A stretch of 64,000 nucleotides of DNA. Origin: Isoetes taiwanensis. Lineage: Eukaryota; Streptophyta; Lycopodiopsida; Isoetales; Isoetaceae. A program made the translations under genes and the position numbers. Below the pieces are notes generated by a model. The model was not told the DNA's origin. It saw only the letters and a program-made list of their open reading frames with translations, and did not search any database. Positions 32,161 through 43,859 of the stretch are shown here, one piece after another. How positions within the stretch are numbered: position 1 is the first letter of the stretch; every line of letters starts with the position of its first letter. The stretch spans positions 19,390,386 through 19,454,385 of the forward strand of contig JAJEKV010000003.1 in assembly GCA_021234155.1 (NCBI GenBank), in the 5' to 3' direction.

Positions 32161-32970
32161 GAGATGTAATAACTATATCATTTCTTGCATTACAGTGAAG
32201 TTTCATGTTCTCTGATGCCTCTCTGGAGAATGAACTCTAAAGAAAGTAAGAAATGAGAGGGTTAAAACTTAAGCTATCAGTGCACAGTTCCCAAGAGAGC
32301 TTTCATAGCCCTAAATTTTGGACTTGCAAGGGGTTCTGTCATGCCATCTGTTAGCTGGCTACCAGTAGGACATAGTGCGAGTTGGTGTATTGAGGGAAGT
32401 GGAACTTGTAGATCTTGAAAGGGGCGGTGCATAGCTTAAGATCCGGCTTTGCTTGTGCTTAGACTAACTCCAACTTGCACAAATGAATGCAAACCTAATA
32501 ATGAAGATACTGAACATAGCTCAACACACGACGGACAAATGACTATAAGAGGAAAAAAACGTGCAAAATAAAAAAAGATTTATAGCACAACCAGCCATTA
32601 AATTTTGTCGTCACCACCAATAAAAATTGACAATGTTTGATAACAATTTACAACAACCATCTTACTGAAATAGTTTAGGGTTTAACCAATCTTTGCAATT
32701 ATTCAATAGAAAACTTGATCTAGCACGATGAGTAAAATAAGAATGGTGTTGTATTAAGCACATGGACATGGAGATCCAAGATAAGCTAATGACGCAATTG
32801 CATACCTTTTCCTCATAAAGATAATCTTATACTATGTTCTTGTACTTCAACCTAGAATAAGGAGCATGCCATAATCCAAGCTTTAAAAATTTATGAGGTT
32901 CGTTGCTACTGACATACATACATGCATGGAAAACAAAATGGGAAAATTCAAGCTTTAATAATCCACGGGG

Positions 32971-33581
32971 TTCATTGCTACTCATGTGTGCACAAATGCA
33001 TGGAAAACAAAAAAAGAAATTATGCACTTACACTGTAATGTGCTAGGAAGACAATTGTAACGAGCTTGGCCCCTTAGCAGACATGTAATTTACATTTGCC
33101 TATTGATGATTATTGAGAATATTTCAATTAGTCATTACATGAGGAATACATATTATGTATGATAAGTTTTATAAAAATTCATATGATAAAAGCAAAGGGC
33201 ATCAGTTTCTATGAGGGTTTCTGGAAGGAGGCAGAAGGAGCAATTTCTAAGCAATTTTGCTGGCCGAACTTTGAAGCATCATATCTCGATAACCCAAGAT
33301 CCAATTTAGGTAATTTTTACTTTTATGGAAATATTTCCAAATCAGCTTTTCAGATTAGGTCTGATAAGGCCGAAATTCATCCTTATGAGGGAGATATGGT
33401 AGAAAGAGTGAAGTTGTGTCAGAATTGACTGCACCATTGTATTTCTTTGTACAACTTGCTTCCTAGGAGCTGAAAAAGGGCGATATTTTGAGCAGAAACT
33501 AGCTAGAAGGAGTCAAAGGGCCATTGTTGAAGTGGTTTTCAGGCGGGCGGTTTGTCGCTTACACCAGGGGATGCTTATATT
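32971..33581. other. flank between LINE locus and CACTA element
   Basis: No recognised gene. The 89-residue ORF at 33159-33428 has no domain signature. Its last three bases before the CACTA element, GCT, are the target duplication. Confidence 0.4.
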
Positions 33582-33584
33582 GCT
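33582..33584. other. target-site duplication GCT, left
   Basis: Matches GCT at 62159-62161. Three bases is the CACTA norm. Confidence 0.75.
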
Positions 33585-33614
33585 CACAACAGGAAAAAGG
33601 GCATTTAGCGACGT
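33585..33614 (+). repeat. left terminal inverted repeat of CACTA element
   Basis: CACAACAGGAAAAAGGGCAT followed by TTAGCGACGT. It matches the inverted 62129-62158 at 26 of 30 positions. Confidence 0.88.
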
Positions 33615-34080
33615 CTGAGTCACGTCTATGCGACGTTTGACGACGTGACACGTGACGTCGCGACGTATCGCCGCCGCGGACACGCCGCGATGCGACGCGG
33701 CGCCGCGATGCGACGCCGGCAGACGCGTGACACATACGCGTGACATAGACGTCGCGTCAAGGCGGCGTGACACGTGGAATATACACGCGGAATATACACG
33801 CGGAACATCAACAAAATCCCGCTGCGTCGTAGAAGCCCGCGGTATACGCCGCATGCGGCGTGACGGACACGGAATATACACGTGGAATATACACGTGGAA
33901 TGTCAAAAAAATCCACGCGTGCCGTAGAAGCCACGTGTATACGTCGCATGCGACGTGACACGTGGAATAAACACGTGGAATATACACGTGGAATGTCAAA
34001 AAAATCCACGCGGGCCGTTAAAGCCACGTGTATACGTCGCATGCGACGTCACGCAAAAACAATTATGAAAACCCACGTGT
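33604..34080. repeat. left subterminal repeat array
   Basis: Dense ACGT/CGTCGC motifs, with full palindromes ACGTCGCATGCGACGT at about 33936 and 34033 and a CpG-changed form TACGCCGCATGCGGCGT at 33851. The interval ACACGTGGAATATACACGTGGAATGTCAAAAAAATCCACGCG also recurs. In CACTA elements such motifs bind the TNPA-type protein. Confidence 0.8.
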
Positions 34081-34188
34081 GATTAGAAAAACGTGAAGGG
34101 AAAAAAAATAAAAAAAAATAAAAAAAATAAAAAAAATGTTTGGCTTAGATAATTATTATAATATGATGTACAAGGAGCAAAAGGGCAT

Positions 34189-34370
34189 TTATATTTTTAT
34201 ATTTATATTTTTATATAATCACAAAAGTATTTTTATATTTATATTTCTAAATAATCACAAAAGTATTTTTATATTTATATTTTTAAATAATCACAAAAGT
34301 ATTTTTATATTTATATTTTTTAATAATCACAAAAGTATTTTTATATTTATATTTTTAAATAATCACAAAA
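34189..34370. repeat. 36-bp AT-rich tandem repeat, five copies
   Basis: Unit TATTTTTATATTTATATTTT plus TAAATAATCACAAAAG, repeated with a few substitutions. Confidence 0.85.
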
Positions 34371-34379
34371 GACTCGTTA

Positions 34380-34960
34380 AGGGGAGTATCCACCCTTTTA
34401 GCCTAGAGCTAAGCTCGGTCAGATTCAGTGGAGTAGTCATCTGATTCGGGGTTGGGATTGGATGGCCCTCCATCAAAGTTTGCAGATCCCTCGCCGACCC
34501 CGCGCCCCCTGTCCTGGTCTAGGCCTTCATTCAGATCCGCCACTGCTTCCTATAAAAACCAAAAGAATATGGCATTAATGTAGTTCATAGAATTATAATA
34601 ATTTTCTACAACGCACCCCCGCATTCCCGTGAAGTGGGATAGTTCCCTCTTCGTATAACTCTTGATACAGATAAACAGCTCCACGTTCCGTGGCTATTTT
34701 TACGTGCTTCTTGTTAGGGGGAAACCCGTATAGATATTAGCTAATGACATTTAAAGTTCTTATTAAAATTAATGTGAACTAATATAGCTCTTACGAATCT
34801 ATTGTAAAACCCTTTTCGACCGCTGGAGCCCAAATGAGACGGCTTTCGTTTACTTTTAGTTGCTTTGTCGGTCTGAGCTCTATGTTTCTGTTCTGGATCC
34901 TTTGCACGTTCGAATGCAATCTGATTGCAAGGCACACAACATTATCACAAGTTAAAGTGA
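34380..34960 (-). pseudogene. TNPA-like gene, 3' exons
   Basis: Minus-strand coding islands separated by intron-like DNA. One island reads AFERAKDPEQKHRAQTDKA and SGRKGFYNRF. A second reads KIATERGAVYLYQELYEEG. A third is Asp/Asn/Gly-rich (DQDRGRGVGEGS). These look like the C-terminal part of the second (TNPA/Transposase_24-type) CACTA gene; its upstream exons resume beyond the LINE at 39130. The family call is by style and position rather than a firm motif. The LINE insertion separates the two halves. Confidence 0.45.
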
Positions 34961-35029
34961 ACGAATGGCAAAAAAAGATAAGAAATACCTTGATATCTTC
35001 CTTGTGGAGATTAAGTGGTTTAGGGACTT

Positions 35030-35395
35030 TTGACCAATTCCTTGTGGAGCATCGTTGGGTTACCAGAAAAAGAATCTGAAAATACTAAAGAAGAAGTTGA
35101 GGAATTTGTGAGAGCTAAACTGCACATACCAGCAAATGGAATCCTAGATGCTTATAGAATTGGTAAACAGAGTGAGAAGGATCGCACCGTAGTGGTTAAG
35201 TTTGCAGATATGGAATCCAAAAGAAGAGTAATGCAGAAAAGATCTTCTCTTAAAGAGGAGCGCATATGGCTGAATAATGACTTGACTGCTTCACAATTCC
35301 AACAGCAGAGGCAAGAGTTACAAAAAATGAAGGAGGCCAAACAAAATGGAAAAATGGTTACCTGGAAGAATGGGAAAGTCATAATACAGGAATAG
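35030..35395 (+). CDS. LINE ORF1 C-terminal domain
   Basis: About 120 residues: IVGLPEKESENTKEEVEEF, then ILDAYRIGKQSEKDRTVVVKF, KRRVMQKRSSLKEERIWLN and DLTASQFQQQRQ. This is the RNA-binding C-terminal part of L1/I-type ORF1 proteins, which coat LINE RNA. The N-terminus is missing, in line with 5' truncation. ORF2 begins 30 bp further on in another frame. Confidence 0.6.
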   Translation: MTNSLWSIVGLPEKESENTKEEVEEFVRAKLHIPANGILDAYRIGKQSEKDRTVVVKFADMESKRRVMQKRSSLKEERIWLNNDLTASQFQQQRQELQKMKEAKQNGKMVTWKNGKVIIQE

Positions 35396-35424
35396 GGAAG
35401 GGATGTCAGACCATCAGGTTTTGT

Positions 35425-37018
35425 TTGTGGAACATTAATGGTAGGGCGGACGATGTCGCTTTATTACATGATGTTCTCAAATCATGGGATGTGGTCTTCC
35501 TGGTAGAAACACATGAACACGAAGAATATGGACTTCCAGAAATAAACGGATTTATGCTACTGCACTCTGTATGGAATGTAAAAGGATGGAGAAGGAAAGG
35601 TTTTGGAGGAATTGCCTGCTATATTAGAAAGCATCTTTTGGATGCGGTTAAGTTGATTAAGAAGGACTCTTCTAAACAGTACATCTGGCTGGAGTGCATG
35701 GGAAAAACAAGAAAAATATATGTTGCAGGCTGCTACTTCCCACCGAGAGAATCACCAACATATGCAGCAGCAGATATGGATAAGGATGATCCTTTCCATC
35801 ATTTAGAGCAGGATGCTTTGGACCTAAGTGCACAGGGAGATCTTATTCTGATGGGAGACTTTAATAGTAGAATTGCCAATAGGCAAGCATATGTTGCTAA
35901 TGACTCGGGAGATCCTATTTGGATGGAACAAATGAGCAATGAAGAATTGGAAGCAGCTGGATGGGCTAGAGATACGGAGGACCGCTATGGTGAGGTGCAA
36001 CCACAAGGCAACCACTTGCTCAACATGTGTGGAGGTTTGGAGTTAATTATTATTAATGGCATTAAGAAATTCCCAGCTTCAAAAAAATGCACTTCTATTG
36101 GTGCTAAAGGGGATGGCGCTAGTGTAGTAGATCTGTTGTTGACAGGGACGCATATGATAGATTATATATCTGATTATTTTGTGGATGACTCACTGGCCAC
36201 ATCTGATCATTACCCGATAGTGATGCACATGCAGGTGATGTGTAGGCTAATGCCAATGCCCAATACTGCGGAGAATAATGTCTCCATGCGCATGCAAGCA
36301 GGTAAGAAAGAGATATATATGCAGCTTTGTGAGGCACAGGCCAGTAGCATTAAATGGACAAGTCAAGCAGATAGTGATAATGATATGCTGACTAACATGT
36401 TACTAGATGCGGTAACTTCATGTTTTATGTCACAACGGAAAGCAAAAGGATTGCCATGCAATGGATGGTATGACCAAGAATGTAAGACAAAGCTGGCTGA
36501 ATTTAAAATGGCAGCAAAAGAAGATAAATGTAAGCGCAGAATGGAATATCGTAAGTTAGTAAGGAGGAAAAAGAGGGCGTATCTGCATAAGAAGCAAGAA
36601 ATATTAGTTGGTACCTTACTAGATGAACCAAGGCGATTCTGGGCACGATTGAAATCAAAAGGACATCAACCCAATATGCTGGAAGTGGAAGATTTAATGC
36701 AACAGGTACGTGGTCTTTATCACATTGCTGGTTTAAACGATGAGATGCATAGGGAAGGAGAAATTCTTGTTTTTACAGAGGATGATGTGAAGAATGGGAT
36801 AAGTAAATTATCATGCGGAAGGGCAACAGATGCATTTGGGTTAGTAGCGGAGATGATTAAATGGGCTGGTCCTACTGTGGCTAAAGTTGTAACCAATATG
36901 ATGAATGACGCACTATTGCATGGATTCCCATCGGCATGGCAAATAAACAGAGTAGTACCGGTACATAAAGCAGGTGATACTAGGGATCCTAATAACTATA
37001 GGATGATTATGATTAGCG
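35425..37018 (+). pseudogene. LINE ORF2, endonuclease and start of RT
   Basis: The N-terminal domain is an APE-type endonuclease: NINGRADD, the catalytic-Glu region FLVETHEHEE, GDFNSR, VVDLLLTG and the terminal SDHYPIVMH. A linker rich in Lys/Arg (RRKKRAYLHKKQE) follows, then the start of RT: FTEDDVKNGISKLSCGRATD and WQINRVVPVHKAGD. The frame is cut by a MITE at 37019 just after NNYRMIMIS and resumes at 37340 with GLFSKLFATILE. The endonuclease nicks target DNA to prime reverse transcription. Confidence 0.92.
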
Positions 37019-37339
37019 GGGTAAAAGCATGTTAAGGTGTACCACTTTTGGAACCTGCAAAAGTACATACACTAGGTACTTTAGAACTGGGTACTTTCTC
37101 ATTTTTCTTTTCATTAAAACTAGTACAAAAGTTCAAAATAAAAGTCAAGGACGTGTTAATATTCAAAGTTAGGATAAATATAATGCTATCAAAGACCAAA
37201 ATATATCTAAAAGTTCTATAATGTACCTTTTATTGACATATTACACAGGTACCCAGTACCTAGTCCTGGGTACCTTTTTAGGTACTTTTTTGGTCACTAA
37301 ATAATACTTTTTAAGGGACACCCTAACATGCTTTTACCC
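37019..37339. mobile_element. 321-bp MITE in LINE ORF2
   Basis: Perfect outer ends GGGTAAAAGCATGTTA and TAACATGCTTTTACCC; the 22-bp inverted repeats have one mismatch. It is flanked by AGCG on both sides (37015-37018, 37340-37343). Removing it with one AGCG restores the LINE reading frame (MISG-LFSK), which proves the insertion. The family is uncertain because a 4-bp duplication fits few common groups. Confidence 0.9.
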
Positions 37340-39046
37340 AGCGGTCTTTTCTCCAAATTGTTTGCAACAATACTGGAGCGCAAAATAAATACATGGGCAG
37401 AGGAGAATGATTGTAGAGCAATGGGACAAGCAGGATTCAGGCCCAAAAAATGCACGGTGGATCACCTAGTCACAATTAGAGCAGTAATGGATTCCGTGAA
37501 GAATACCAAAAAACCCCTCTTTGCTCTTTTTGTGGACCTTACAAAAGCGTTTGATATGCTGCGGAGAAGAAATATATGGGATTATATGAAATGCATTGGG
37601 GTACCACAGGCACTACGTAATGCAGTATCTGTCTTGTATGAGAAGGTAGTAGTGCAGCTCTCCTTTCCGCTGCGTAAGGAATGTGATGAGGATGTAATGA
37701 GCAACATAGGGGTGAAGCAGGGATGTCCACTTTCTCCTACGTTGTTCGGCATATATATAGATCAGCTTGAAGCTTGGCTAAAAACACGCGGAGGTGAAGG
37801 TACCATAATGGCAGGGTATGTGATCACATTGCTGCTTTATGCTGATGATATTGTTATATTTGCCAGAAATGCTGCTGACATGCAAAAGCATTTAGACGCT
37901 CTTGCCGCTTTCTGCAAAGCTACTGAGATGAAAGTTAACCTTAAAAAAACTAAAATCCTGATATTTGGAACTCGAATGCGGGACTTTCATTTTCTCTATG
38001 ATGGTCAGGAGGTGGAGATATCTAGTACATATAAATATTTGGGGCTGATAATTGATCATAATTATACTTGGAATAAGGCTGTTGAGCAAAGGACGGATGG
38101 AGGTACAAAAGCATTATTTGCCATACAAAGAAAATGCAGGAAAGCTGAAATTGTTGATTGGAAGCTTAAAAAGATGTTATATGAGTCCTTAGTGAGATCC
38201 GTGGTGCTTTATGGATGTGAGGCATGGGGGCCGGGACTATCACGAGATATGTGGAAGCGTGTGGAGAAGATACAAAAGAAATTCTTATTAACAGAATTAG
38301 GAGTAAAAATGCAAACTCCCTATCCGATGATGTTGGCGGATTCGGACATGATGCCACTTGAAGCAGAAGCTATATATTGCACATTAAAGTATGTGGCAAA
38401 GGTCATTGAGATGGAAAATGATAGGCTCCCGAGATTAGCTATGGAACAAAGCAAGGTAAAAGGCTGGTATGCAGACTTACAGAAATGGCTTGGGAAATGG
38501 GGCATGTCAATTGATAGTGTACCCAATGATCAAGCAGTATTACGGGAATGGGTGAAAATTAATGTGCAACACAAAATGTGGAGTAATCCTGGAACAAAGA
38601 TGAGCTTATACAGGAAGGTTGTTAATCCCAATTTATGTGCAGCGCCCCACCTTGCAGGCAAAGTCTCATACAAGAAAAGGCATATGATATGCAGATTAAG
38701 GCTAAGTTCTCATCATTTGGGAATAGAGGTTGGAAGATGGGGGAATCTTCCAAGATACAGACGTACATGCAGAGTATGTGGAGATGATGAGATAGAGGAT
38801 GAGAATCATTTGGTATTACATTGTCCTGCCTACCAGAATCTTAGAGATCTCTATGGTATTCCAGATAATATCTCTTTGCATGATTTCTTTGGAAAACCGG
38901 TCCACACTATTGGAAATTTCTTAACAGATGTGATGAAGATGAGAGAACTATCCATTAAAAATTATAGGCAACTGTTGGACGACTATGAAAAAGAAGAGAG
39001 CGAGCCTAATGATGCCCCACTTGAGGGCATATTAGATGGTATATGA
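37340..39046 (+). CDS. LINE ORF2, RT core and C-terminal zinc module
   Basis: Contains LFVDLTKAFDMLRRR, GVKQGCPLSPTLFG and the active-site box LLYADDIVIFA, followed by KVNLKKTKILIFG and the thumb region. The C-terminus has a CCHC zinc module, CRVCGDDEIEDENHLVLHC, typical of I/Jockey/R1-like LINEs. The 565-codon frame is open, so the element is young apart from the MITE. Stop at 39044, then the 3' tail. Confidence 0.93.
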   Translation, partial: SGLFSKLFATILERKINTWAEENDCRAMGQAGFRPKKCTVDHLVTIRAVMDSVKNTKKPLFALFVDLTKAFDMLRRRNIWDYMKCIGVPQALRNAVSVLYEKVVVQLSFPLRKECDEDVMSNIGVKQGCPLSPTLFGIYIDQLEAWLKTRGGEGTIMAGYVITLLLYADDIVIFARNAADMQKHLDALAAFCKATEMKVNLKKTKILIFGTRMRDFHFLYDGQEVEISSTYKYLGLIIDHNYTWNKAVEQRTDGGTKALFAIQRKCRKAEIVDWKLKKMLYESLVRSVVLYGCEAWGPGLSRDMWKRVEKIQKKFLLTELGVKMQTPYPMMLADSDMMPLEAEAIYCTLKYVAKVIEMENDRLPRLAMEQSKVKGWYADLQKWLGKWGMSIDSVPNDQAVLREWVKINVQHKMWSNPGTKMSLYRKVVNPNLCAAPHLAGKVSYKKRHMICRLRLSSHHLGIEVGRWGNLPRYRRTCRVCGDDEIEDENHLVLHCPAYQNLRDLYGIPDNISLHDFFGKPVHTIGNFLTDVMKMRELSIKNYRQLLDDYEKEESEPNDAPLEGILDGI

Positions 39047-39131
39047 TTGAGCAATATTGTCTGTAGAATGTACTGTCTTCTAGACCTGATGGTCTCATAG
39101 ACATAATAAACATTCTTCTTCTTCTTCTTCT

Positions 39132-40830
39132 CCAACTTTTTCGCAATTTTGCTTCAGGTCCTTGACCACTCTTTGCCTTTGACATAAATCGATAGATCAA
39201 CGCAATATCAAAATAATAAAAACAAGAGTATGACTAGGTCATGTACCTCCTTTTCAGATCGGCTCGCCTGGCCATCGGAAGTGACCTTCTTCCGCTTAAA
39301 CTTCGTACTTTCTCTATCTCCGGGAAACTCGTTTCATTTTATTTTTGACGCTCTCTATTTGGCGTTGGTCATAAGCGCCAGCCACCCCCTATACCGCAAG
39401 GGGAGGCCATAAACGAGAGATATTATTTGAGACCGCGTCCCTCAGTATAGTATAAAAGACACTTCCCGCGTCATCCATCTTAGGAAGATCGTCCCTGAAG
39501 CGTAAATGGTGGGTATATAAAAGCGTGTTTATGTCTACCGTCAATATACATATCCCTGGTCCGATAGGAAACTTTTTGAGCACTTTACAATTTATTCTAA
39601 GTGAAGAGAATGAACAAAACAACAAATTTAGATGACAAAGTACTAATATTTAAGGTTGATATCTTAAATAATATGTTCACATAACTTACATCAAAAAATT
39701 ATTATTATTATGATAGTCGGGTATATTTTGGGCCAAATCACCCACAGACTTACATGTCTAAAACAAAGCGAAATGGACGCTCTTCTTCAGTGACACGTGG
39801 ACGTCGTCGGGATCTGGACCTCTCCAAGTCAGGCGATTCATGATGTTCTTCGGATCCGAAACCCCGTGGATGATCGCCGCGATCTTGAACGTTGTGAGTC
39901 CGTTGCTCCACTACTTCTTGACCTGGGAAGTAATGAGAGAATGAGCATCTTTAACATGCTGCAACCAAAGAAATGTTTGGTACGTAGTGAATATATATTT
40001 ACCTGTTGAAATCTACCTCCAAGTTCCTTGCATTAGAAAAATCTGTTCCCGTCTCTTGCCTAGAACGGGAGTCCATACTACGTCTAGCGATCTCGATATT
40101 CTCGCGAGAACGTGGAGGCCGATAATCAACACTATGTCGTTGGGGAATAGGAGCGGGGAGGTGCCTAACTGGCGTTGGTGTCAAAGAGGCAAAATATGCT
40201 GCAATTTGGTCTCTCTCGGCGGGAGACATGTTTGCGAGGAAGGCGGGGAGCGGCGGAGGAGCTGCAGAAGCACAAATATCATGCAAAAAACAATTCATTT
40301 ATTTATTATTTTTATAAAAGCTATCTTAATACCCAAACCTGCTGGTGTAGTGACAGGTGGAGATTGGCTTCTTCGAACATCAGCACGATTGCCCCTACCT
40401 CGTGGAGTCCTCCTCCTATTTTCTCTAAACTCGTCCCTTTCATCTACACAACAAATTAAAACTCCATGCATAAACTCACATACCTAATTAGAGGGTAAAG
40501 GGTATAATAAAACTATATAAATACTTTTTACGTCTTCGTCATTCTCCTGCAGACGATTGCGATTACCTCTATTCATCGCCGAGAAAAAGAGCACACCTAC
40601 ATCAAAAGAAATTGTGAGAGAAACATTTGATAACCATGAATGATATTGGTTGCAATAATAGAATGATACTTACAAACCATACAGATGAAAAATAGTATTT
40701 TCATGGTTCGAAATGTGCCACCAATGAGCCTCGGCAGATTTTTATCGCAGCCTTTGACCGCCTTGACCGGGGGAGGGGGGAGACGATAACGCCATGAATA
40801 TTGCATCAGCAGTAAAGAGGGCCACAATGA
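39132..40830 (-). pseudogene. TNPA-like gene, upstream exons
   Basis: Minus-strand islands: KKFPIGPGICILTVDINTLL with DDLPKMDDAGSVFYTILRD at 39625-39420; MSPAERDQIAAYFASLTPTP with the Arg-rich DSRSRQE at 40298-39999; and ENRRRTPRGRGNRADVRR at about 40440-40350, then a splice-like boundary. Repetitive Arg/Pro-rich segments and many small exons are typical of the TNPA-type DNA-binding protein that binds subterminal repeats. I cannot point to a defining motif, so the name rests on position inside a CACTA element, strand and style. Confidence 0.4.
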
Positions 40831-41280
40831 GGAAGACCGCTAAGAATTGAGCCTCCGCCATGACTATATATATTAATTTGAACATAACGAGAATTAGCTT
40901 AGAGAAAAGCTTTTGAACAAGTGTCTTTGAATAAATACCTAAATTTATATTCTTATCTTCTTATTTATATTAGAAAAGTATCTCGTATATATGTATGGGG
41001 TGCATATCGAACTCTAAATTGCCATATTATCAGGCCATGTATCCACCTGGCGTACACCTAACCCTAAATTATCCCACGTGGCATTTTTAGTGCCACATCA
41101 TGAAACCCTACGTTGCGTGTGGCACATCATCAAACCCTAGGTTGTGTCAAAACATTTATTTGTTGCAATAAGCCTCAAATAGGAAGACAAAATTATATTA
41201 ATCACTTCTTGCAAGCATTTAACAGTAGCTTAGCCATCTCAAGTGGATCACCACACTTCATATGTCGCTCTCTCTCACAA
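40831..41280. other. spacer inside CACTA element
   Basis: No gene is seen. CCCTA-containing words (AACCCTA at 41050-41145) and a CGTGGCAC pattern recur. Confidence 0.4.
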
Positions 41281-41949
41281 CTATATCGTAAGAAAGCCCC
41301 TCGTTGTTTTGAACACATCGACGACGCTGAAAGCAATAGATGGGCGATCCATGTGCACCAGCTCTCTATCCATCATCATTTGGACCTTCATATGTTGGAT
41401 GATGTCCAATGTGCTAGAGTATCGGCCGGTTGGGTTTATCTCAACACACAACCCCATAAGCCGCATTGCCCGGACAAAATCAAGGAGCATCTCGTGAATG
41501 TAGCCCAGGGGAATATATGTCGATATCTCATGCCCCCATGATGCTTGGTCATCTAATGATGATGTAAAAACTCTCTTCTCCCACCAAGGATATCGCACCG
41601 TTCCATCTTGTAGTGTATAACGGCTCTTCAATTTGGGCATTCGCTCCTTGCAAAAAAAACGGAGGGCCGTGTCCCAATCACCAATAGCCACCCACACATT
41701 TGTAAGGGAGTCGTCAAAATGGAGTTTGACCCTTTTGCAATTGAGCTTTGTGTGTGTCCAACCTGGAGCGTGGATGGCATAGACTCCTTCTGCAAGAGCG
41801 AGAGCTATTTCTGGGACGTACTTATACACGAGTCTCATTTTGGCTTTCCACTCCGCACTTATCTTCATATCAGCCCTTCTTGGAGCACTATGCATTGCAT
41901 TTGACCATCTCCTATAAGAAGAGAATTGGCACGGAAGATGGTCAAGTAA
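41281..41949 (-). pseudogene. kinase-like protein, C-lobe part
   Basis: Open for 204 codons on the minus strand. It reads like a protein-kinase C-lobe: a helix ALALAEGVYAIHAPGW, then HTKLNCKRVKLHF at the place of the HRDLKxxN catalytic loop, and VAIGDWDTAL at the place of DFG. The Asp of HRD and the Asn are lost and DFG reads DWD, so it should be inactive (a pseudokinase) or decayed. A longer ordered tail follows with W/Y-rich segments (YPWWEKRVF). The N-lobe and hinge continue at 46202-47100 on the other side of a nested PIF-like element. It is part of the CACTA cargo, in the same sense as the other CACTA genes. Confidence 0.6.
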
Positions 41950-41975
41950 GGGTTCATTCGCACCTGCCGTTTAGT

Positions 41976-42240
41976 TAAGTTAAAAAAAATTAACTACCTA
42001 GTTAAACTTAATTATAACAACTGCATTCACACTAAAAATAGTTAAGTTTGTGTTGAATACTTAACTTAACTAGAATAAAGTTAAATTTCTTCACACCAAA
42101 CATAGTTAAGTTAGAAAATTATAACCTAACTACTAGTTGTTCAGACATCGTCTTGTTAAGTTAGTGGTTAACCAAAATCCCTTCAGACATGCCTTTAGTT
42201 AAGTTACAAGTTTAACTTAACCAGAATGTGAACCAATCCA
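41976..42240. repeat. TTAAGTTA-rich subterminal DNA
   Basis: Repeated GTTAAGTTA, TTAACTTAAC and CTAGTTAA motifs. The same motifs occur inside the right end at 45990-46180. Confidence 0.7.
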
Positions 42241-42945
42241 GTTCTGTTTATTCTTGTTAACTTAATCAAAGCTTATTCAAAACATGTTTTCAGTCAAGAT
42301 ATTTACCTACTTGGAAGAACATGAACCCAAAAAGCTTTGTATACCTAAAAAGCATTTTTGAATAAATGAAAAAGTCTGGCAGATGACAACATGCCAGATA
42401 CTTAAAGTCAAAGAAGCATGATCCTATAGAGGATGAGGACTACAGCCAGGCATTATTCAAATGATTGCCACAACGAATGTGAGCACAATGGTATAGAATG
42501 CAAAACAAAGACTTTCCTCAGCTTAATGAAGAAAAGGATGATCTTATATCCCTATTTCAAGTTTTTTTAAGAACAAGAGAGATGATTGTACAAGAGGTGA
42601 AAGACTCTCCACCCAACGATGCACTTGGCACCATCCTGATCAATTATATCTGATCAATTACATCTGATCAACCATCCAAACTGAGAGCTATTGAATGCCT
42701 TGGACCCAAGGTGATGATCCAAAATAAAAATCCAGATGATCTGACCCCTCTCCTCAGAGACACCCTTTGGGGAACTAGCCTCTACCTTTCACACAAAGGT
42801 AACTTGCCTTTTAGATGTGGCATGGAGTTGGCATTATAAATCCTAGCATCCATGGCATGGTCTGGTCAACTCTAAGTTGATCTGCGCCAACCATTCTAGA
42901 CTGTCACATGATCCAATGTAACGTAAAATACACATAAGGTTCATA

Positions 42946-43006
42946 GCAGGTATTTTGACAACAGCAAGACAACAAGGTATTTTGACAACAGCAAGACAAC
43001 AGCAAT
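42946..43006. repeat. two tandem copies of a 28-bp unit
   Basis: AGGTATTTTGACAACAGCAA plus GACAACA repeated twice. Confidence 0.8.
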
Positions 43007-43859
43007 AAAGACCAACATGAAGCACCACAACATTTGGTTATGGAAGAAGACTTCAAGCTGAATCTGTACATGACACATCTTCTGCAGATGTGGATACGAT
43101 ATAAACACATCACTCTTACCCCTCAAGGGAAACGGACATATCCATGGAGATGATAACCTTCACAAGGACTCTGCAACCACTTTAGGTAGAGCATTGCAGT
43201 TGATAATAAAAGTAAGGGGATCTGTTGAACAAAGCAATTTCTCCCTGGAGAGGTTTGAGGAGGCAGAAAAATGTTAAATGTGCAAAAAAATGTTTGTGCA
43301 TATACAAGTAAACCCATGTGCAAAATGTCCATATCAAACTTACCAAGTCCAAACAAACAAAGATATGCTAAAACGAGAAAGTCTAGGTGTTCCAGATGGC
43401 GATTGCAAAAACAAATTCAAAAACTCGATTTTAAGCTAAGATATATTTAGAGATATAAATCTGCATGAGATTTGAATAAATTTGCATGTAGATAAGCAAG
43501 AGAAATAGTACCAGGCAGAGGTCTTTAAATGTAGGCACATGAAATGAGGACCCCAACATACCCAAAACGAGGAGACCTAGATTAAATAGAGGCGGCTTCT
43601 CATAACTGCAATTTACAAACAAGAGCAAAGGACGGTGCAGACTACTAAATGCTAGTTCAGAAACCCCACGTCTGCTGTAAATTGTAAAAATGGGATTTAC
43701 TCACTGCGCAGAGCCACCAAGGTAGTCATCTTTATTTTAAGAAGAAACTCCTCGTCATCTTTTTCTGGGTTTTTTTTTGGGGAATTCCTCCCTTTCACTT
43801 GGAACCTTCTTCTGCATCTCATGTACCTGTTTCTCACATATCTTCTAATTGTACCTGTT

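Larger units (their letters stand above)
29657..32970. repeat. right arm of the 3.3-kb tandem duplication
   Basis: Matches 18199-21513. The arms differ by scattered substitutions and short indels; a GC-rich patch at about 30115-30135 replaces 18657-18677. Confidence 0.88.
35020..39131 (+). mobile_element. APE-type LINE nested in the CACTA TNPA-like gene
   Basis: Carries a 5'-truncated ORF1, an ORF2 with endonuclease and RT, and a (TTC)n tail at 39113-39131. It lies between TNPA-like exons on the opposite strand. It contains a 321-bp MITE. Target duplications could not be fixed because the 5' edge is uncertain. Confidence 0.85.

Noticed and set aside
33652-34082. Arg/His-rich ORFs over the left subterminal array
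   Set aside because: They are artefacts of CACGTG/GACGTC repeats, open on both strands.
34189-34370. CRISPR-like array
   Set aside because: Repeats are contiguous AT-rich minisatellite units with no unique spacers, in a plant transposon.
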